6,314 bases of DNA, taken from the NCBI GenBank assembly GCA_024276815.1, contig JAJRWM010000147.1, positions 1 through 6,314 on the forward strand. The letters run 5' to 3'. The DNA comes from a bacterium. Its GTDB lineage: Bacteria; JACRDZ01; JAJRWM01. The notes beneath the pieces were generated by a model, which ran no database searches, was not told where the DNA came from, and worked only from the letters and a program-made list of their open reading frames with translations. Below, piece by piece: positions 5,426 through 6,314 of the stretch (position 1 is its first letter; each line of letters opens with the position of its first letter). A program made the translations under genes and the position numbers.

Positions 5426-6094
5426 TCACAAAGTGTTGTCCAGCTCTTTTTTCATGCTGTACATCCTGATCAACTGGTGGATTACCATCTGTGCCAGGAC
5501 AACCAGATCCTCGAGGGAAAGGTAATGGAGGGCGGTCTCGTCAAACAAAACATTCAGAGCGGAATCCATTTCCTCATCGCCTCGCCAGTAGATAATTAAA
5601 ACCGGAACCCGGGGCAGAACTCTCAGGTGGCAGGAAAAATCGCCAAAATCGGTGGCGCGGCCGGGTAATTCCCTCAGCCAGGTGAAAAAGGCCTCCGGCT
5701 CCCGGTCAATAAACTTGCGCAGGGGTTCATTAGCGCGTTTGCAAAAGTTACTGAAGTAAGCGTGCCCGCCGGGAAGATCACGATACGACACCCATTTCCC
5801 GCTCAGGGAAACGCCGTCCGCGGTATTCAGGTAATGAAGCGTAATCAATTGCTGATAAATTATCACCTCGTCGTCCGAATCAAGGTCGCGGATTTTTTTC
5901 GCGGTCCGATTGACTACCAGCCGCTGGCTTAACCAGGGGAGTTCAATTGTAACCTGTCCGTCCACCTGGTTAACCGGGCAGCCGCTTTTTCTGGCCAGAG
6001 CCTGACAAGCTTTAGCGTCCAGTTCTTTCCAAGCCAGCGTCAACGCTGATTCATAGCCGTTTTTTAAATTGTTAAAATGGGGCTGGTTTTCCAT
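5426..6094 (-). CDS. DUF3786-like protein of unknown function
   Basis: This 222-residue soluble protein has no signal peptide or membrane segment. Conserved-looking blocks are YRDLPGGHAYFSNF (104-117), FGDFSCHLRVLPRVPV (150-165), IIYWRGDEEM (167-176), LFDETALHYLSLEDL (183-197) and a short C-terminal tail. These match my memory of the DUF3786 family, found mainly in anaerobic bacteria and archaea and without an established biochemical role. Two cysteines (30 and 39) near the N-terminus might bind a metal, but this is speculation. ATG 6094 is supported by AGGAGA (6104-6099), 4 bases upstream. It has a good promoter of its own and lies upstream of the ATPase gene on the same strand, with a 142-base gap between them. 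I see no evidence that the two proteins work together. Confidence 0.7.
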   Translation of the reverse strand: MENQPHFNNLKNGYESALTLAWKELDAKACQALARKSGCPVNQVDGQVTIELPWLSQRLVVNRTAKKIRDLDSDDEVIIYQQLITLHYLNTADGVSLSGKWVSYRDLPGGHAYFSNFCKRANEPLRKFIDREPEAFFTWLRELPGRATDFGDFSCHLRVLPRVPVLIIYWRGDEEMDSALNVLFDETALHYLSLEDLVVLAQMVIHQLIRMYSMKKELDNTL

Positions 6095-6160
6095 GTTTTC
6101 TCCTGAACGAGCCTGGTTTCACCCGGGGCGGCGTGATAAAGGGTAACGCTTTTTTACGGT

Positions 6161-6188
6161 ATTATACTTTAAAACCAGTTTCGAGCAA
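6161..6188 (-). promoter_or_regulatory. Sigma-70-like promoter for the DUF3786-like gene
   Basis: On the minus strand TTGCTC (6188-6183) is followed after 16 bases by a perfect TATAAT (6166-6161). Transcription would start near 6155, giving a leader of about 60 bases before ATG 6094, including GC-rich sequence at 6121-6134. The -35 region overlaps the AAAGCCACC arm of an inverted repeat at 6187-6271, so binding there could control this promoter. Confidence 0.55.
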
Positions 6189-6271
6189 AGCCACCGGCTG
6201 TCACTTCCAGGGCAATCGCAAACTCCAATTAAGGCATTAAAAATCAAAAAGCGAAAACCTTAGGTGGCTTT
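6187..6271. other. Long-spaced 9-bp inverted repeat AAAGCCACC / GGTGGCTTT
   Basis: AAAGCCACC (6187-6195) and GGTGGCTTT (6263-6271) are perfect inverted arms separated by 67 bases. On the plus strand the right arm continues into a seven-T run, giving a terminator-like shape with a very long loop. The right arm is also part of repeat copy B, so two mutually exclusive pairings are possible. The left arm touches the -35 region of the minus-strand promoter. The remainder of 6196-6259 contains no supported gene. Confidence 0.4.
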
Positions 6272-6310
6272 TTTTGAAAAAATCGCCCCCTAAAACCCCT
6301 AAAAAAACTT
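6260..6310 (-). repeat. Palindromic repeat element, copy B (inverted relative to copy A)
   Basis: Read on the minus strand this 51-base unit begins AAGTTTTTTTAGGGG, then TTTTAGGGGGCGA, a T-run, an A-run and GCCACCTAA. It aligns block by block with copy A at 3331-3387 (AAG-T run, AGGGGG, TTATAGGGGG, CG, T-run, A-run, CCNCCTAA). Its own hairpin arms, TTAGGTGGC (6260-6268) and GCCCCCTAA (6285-6293), pair with one mismatch. The element lies beyond the promoter of the DUF3786-like gene and may continue past the window end. Confidence 0.55.
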
Positions 6311-6314
6311 CCAA

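Noticed and set aside
6183-6220. GEMM cyclic-di-GMP riboswitch
   Set aside because: The two GEMM-like half motifs are in reversed order and lack the GAAA-capped stem between them, so it was not annotated as a riboswitch.

Overview
The window reads as chromosome from an anaerobic, possibly Desulfobacterota-like or candidate-phylum bacterium. That is an inference from gene content only: a DUF3786-type protein, a GAF/HD-GYP regulator, a GspE/PilB ATPase with an MshEN domain, and a mannosyl-3-phosphoglycerate phosphatase-like domain. Base composition is roughly balanced. No rRNA, tRNA, CRISPR array, phage gene or transposase is visible. Small palindromic repeats are present.

Layout. Positions 1-849 (+) hold the 3' part of a gene encoding the C-terminal half of a HAD-type mannosyl-3-phosphoglycerate phosphatase fused in frame to a complete Maf nucleotide pyrophosphatase. 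After a 117-base gap with a good -10 box, 967-2184 (+) encodes a soluble GAF-HD-GYP protein, a predicted cyclic-di-GMP phosphodiesterase. It is followed, after a gap with two hairpins, by a metallo-beta-lactamase-fold phosphodiesterase at 2349-3191 (+). Genes to the right run on the minus strand and converge on this group at 3192-3399. They are a GspE/PilB secretion or pilus ATPase (5283 down to 3400) and, upstream of it, a DUF3786-like protein (6094 down to 5426) with its own promoter.

The most striking observation is that the GspE/PilB gene is one continuous reading frame of 627 residues broken only by a single in-frame TAG at 4588-4590. Both sides of the stop keep family sequence in the same frame. 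It is either a fresh nonsense mutation or sequencing error, or a recoded amber codon (for example pyrrolysine or a suppressor tRNA). No other gene ending in this window uses TAG as its stop. The protein also carries an extra C-terminal double zinc ribbon and an N-terminal MshEN domain with the full 24-5-24 spacing of cyclic-di-GMP-binding motifs. The HD-GYP enzyme could therefore degrade the signal that the ATPase senses.

A second structure is a pair of related copies of a 51-57 base palindromic element (3331-3387 on +, 6260-6310 on -). They lie in inverted orientation and bracket the ATPase and DUF3786 genes. They look like REP/MITE-type dispersed repeats and may double as terminators. Operon boundaries, promoters and the functional link between genes are inferred from sequence only.
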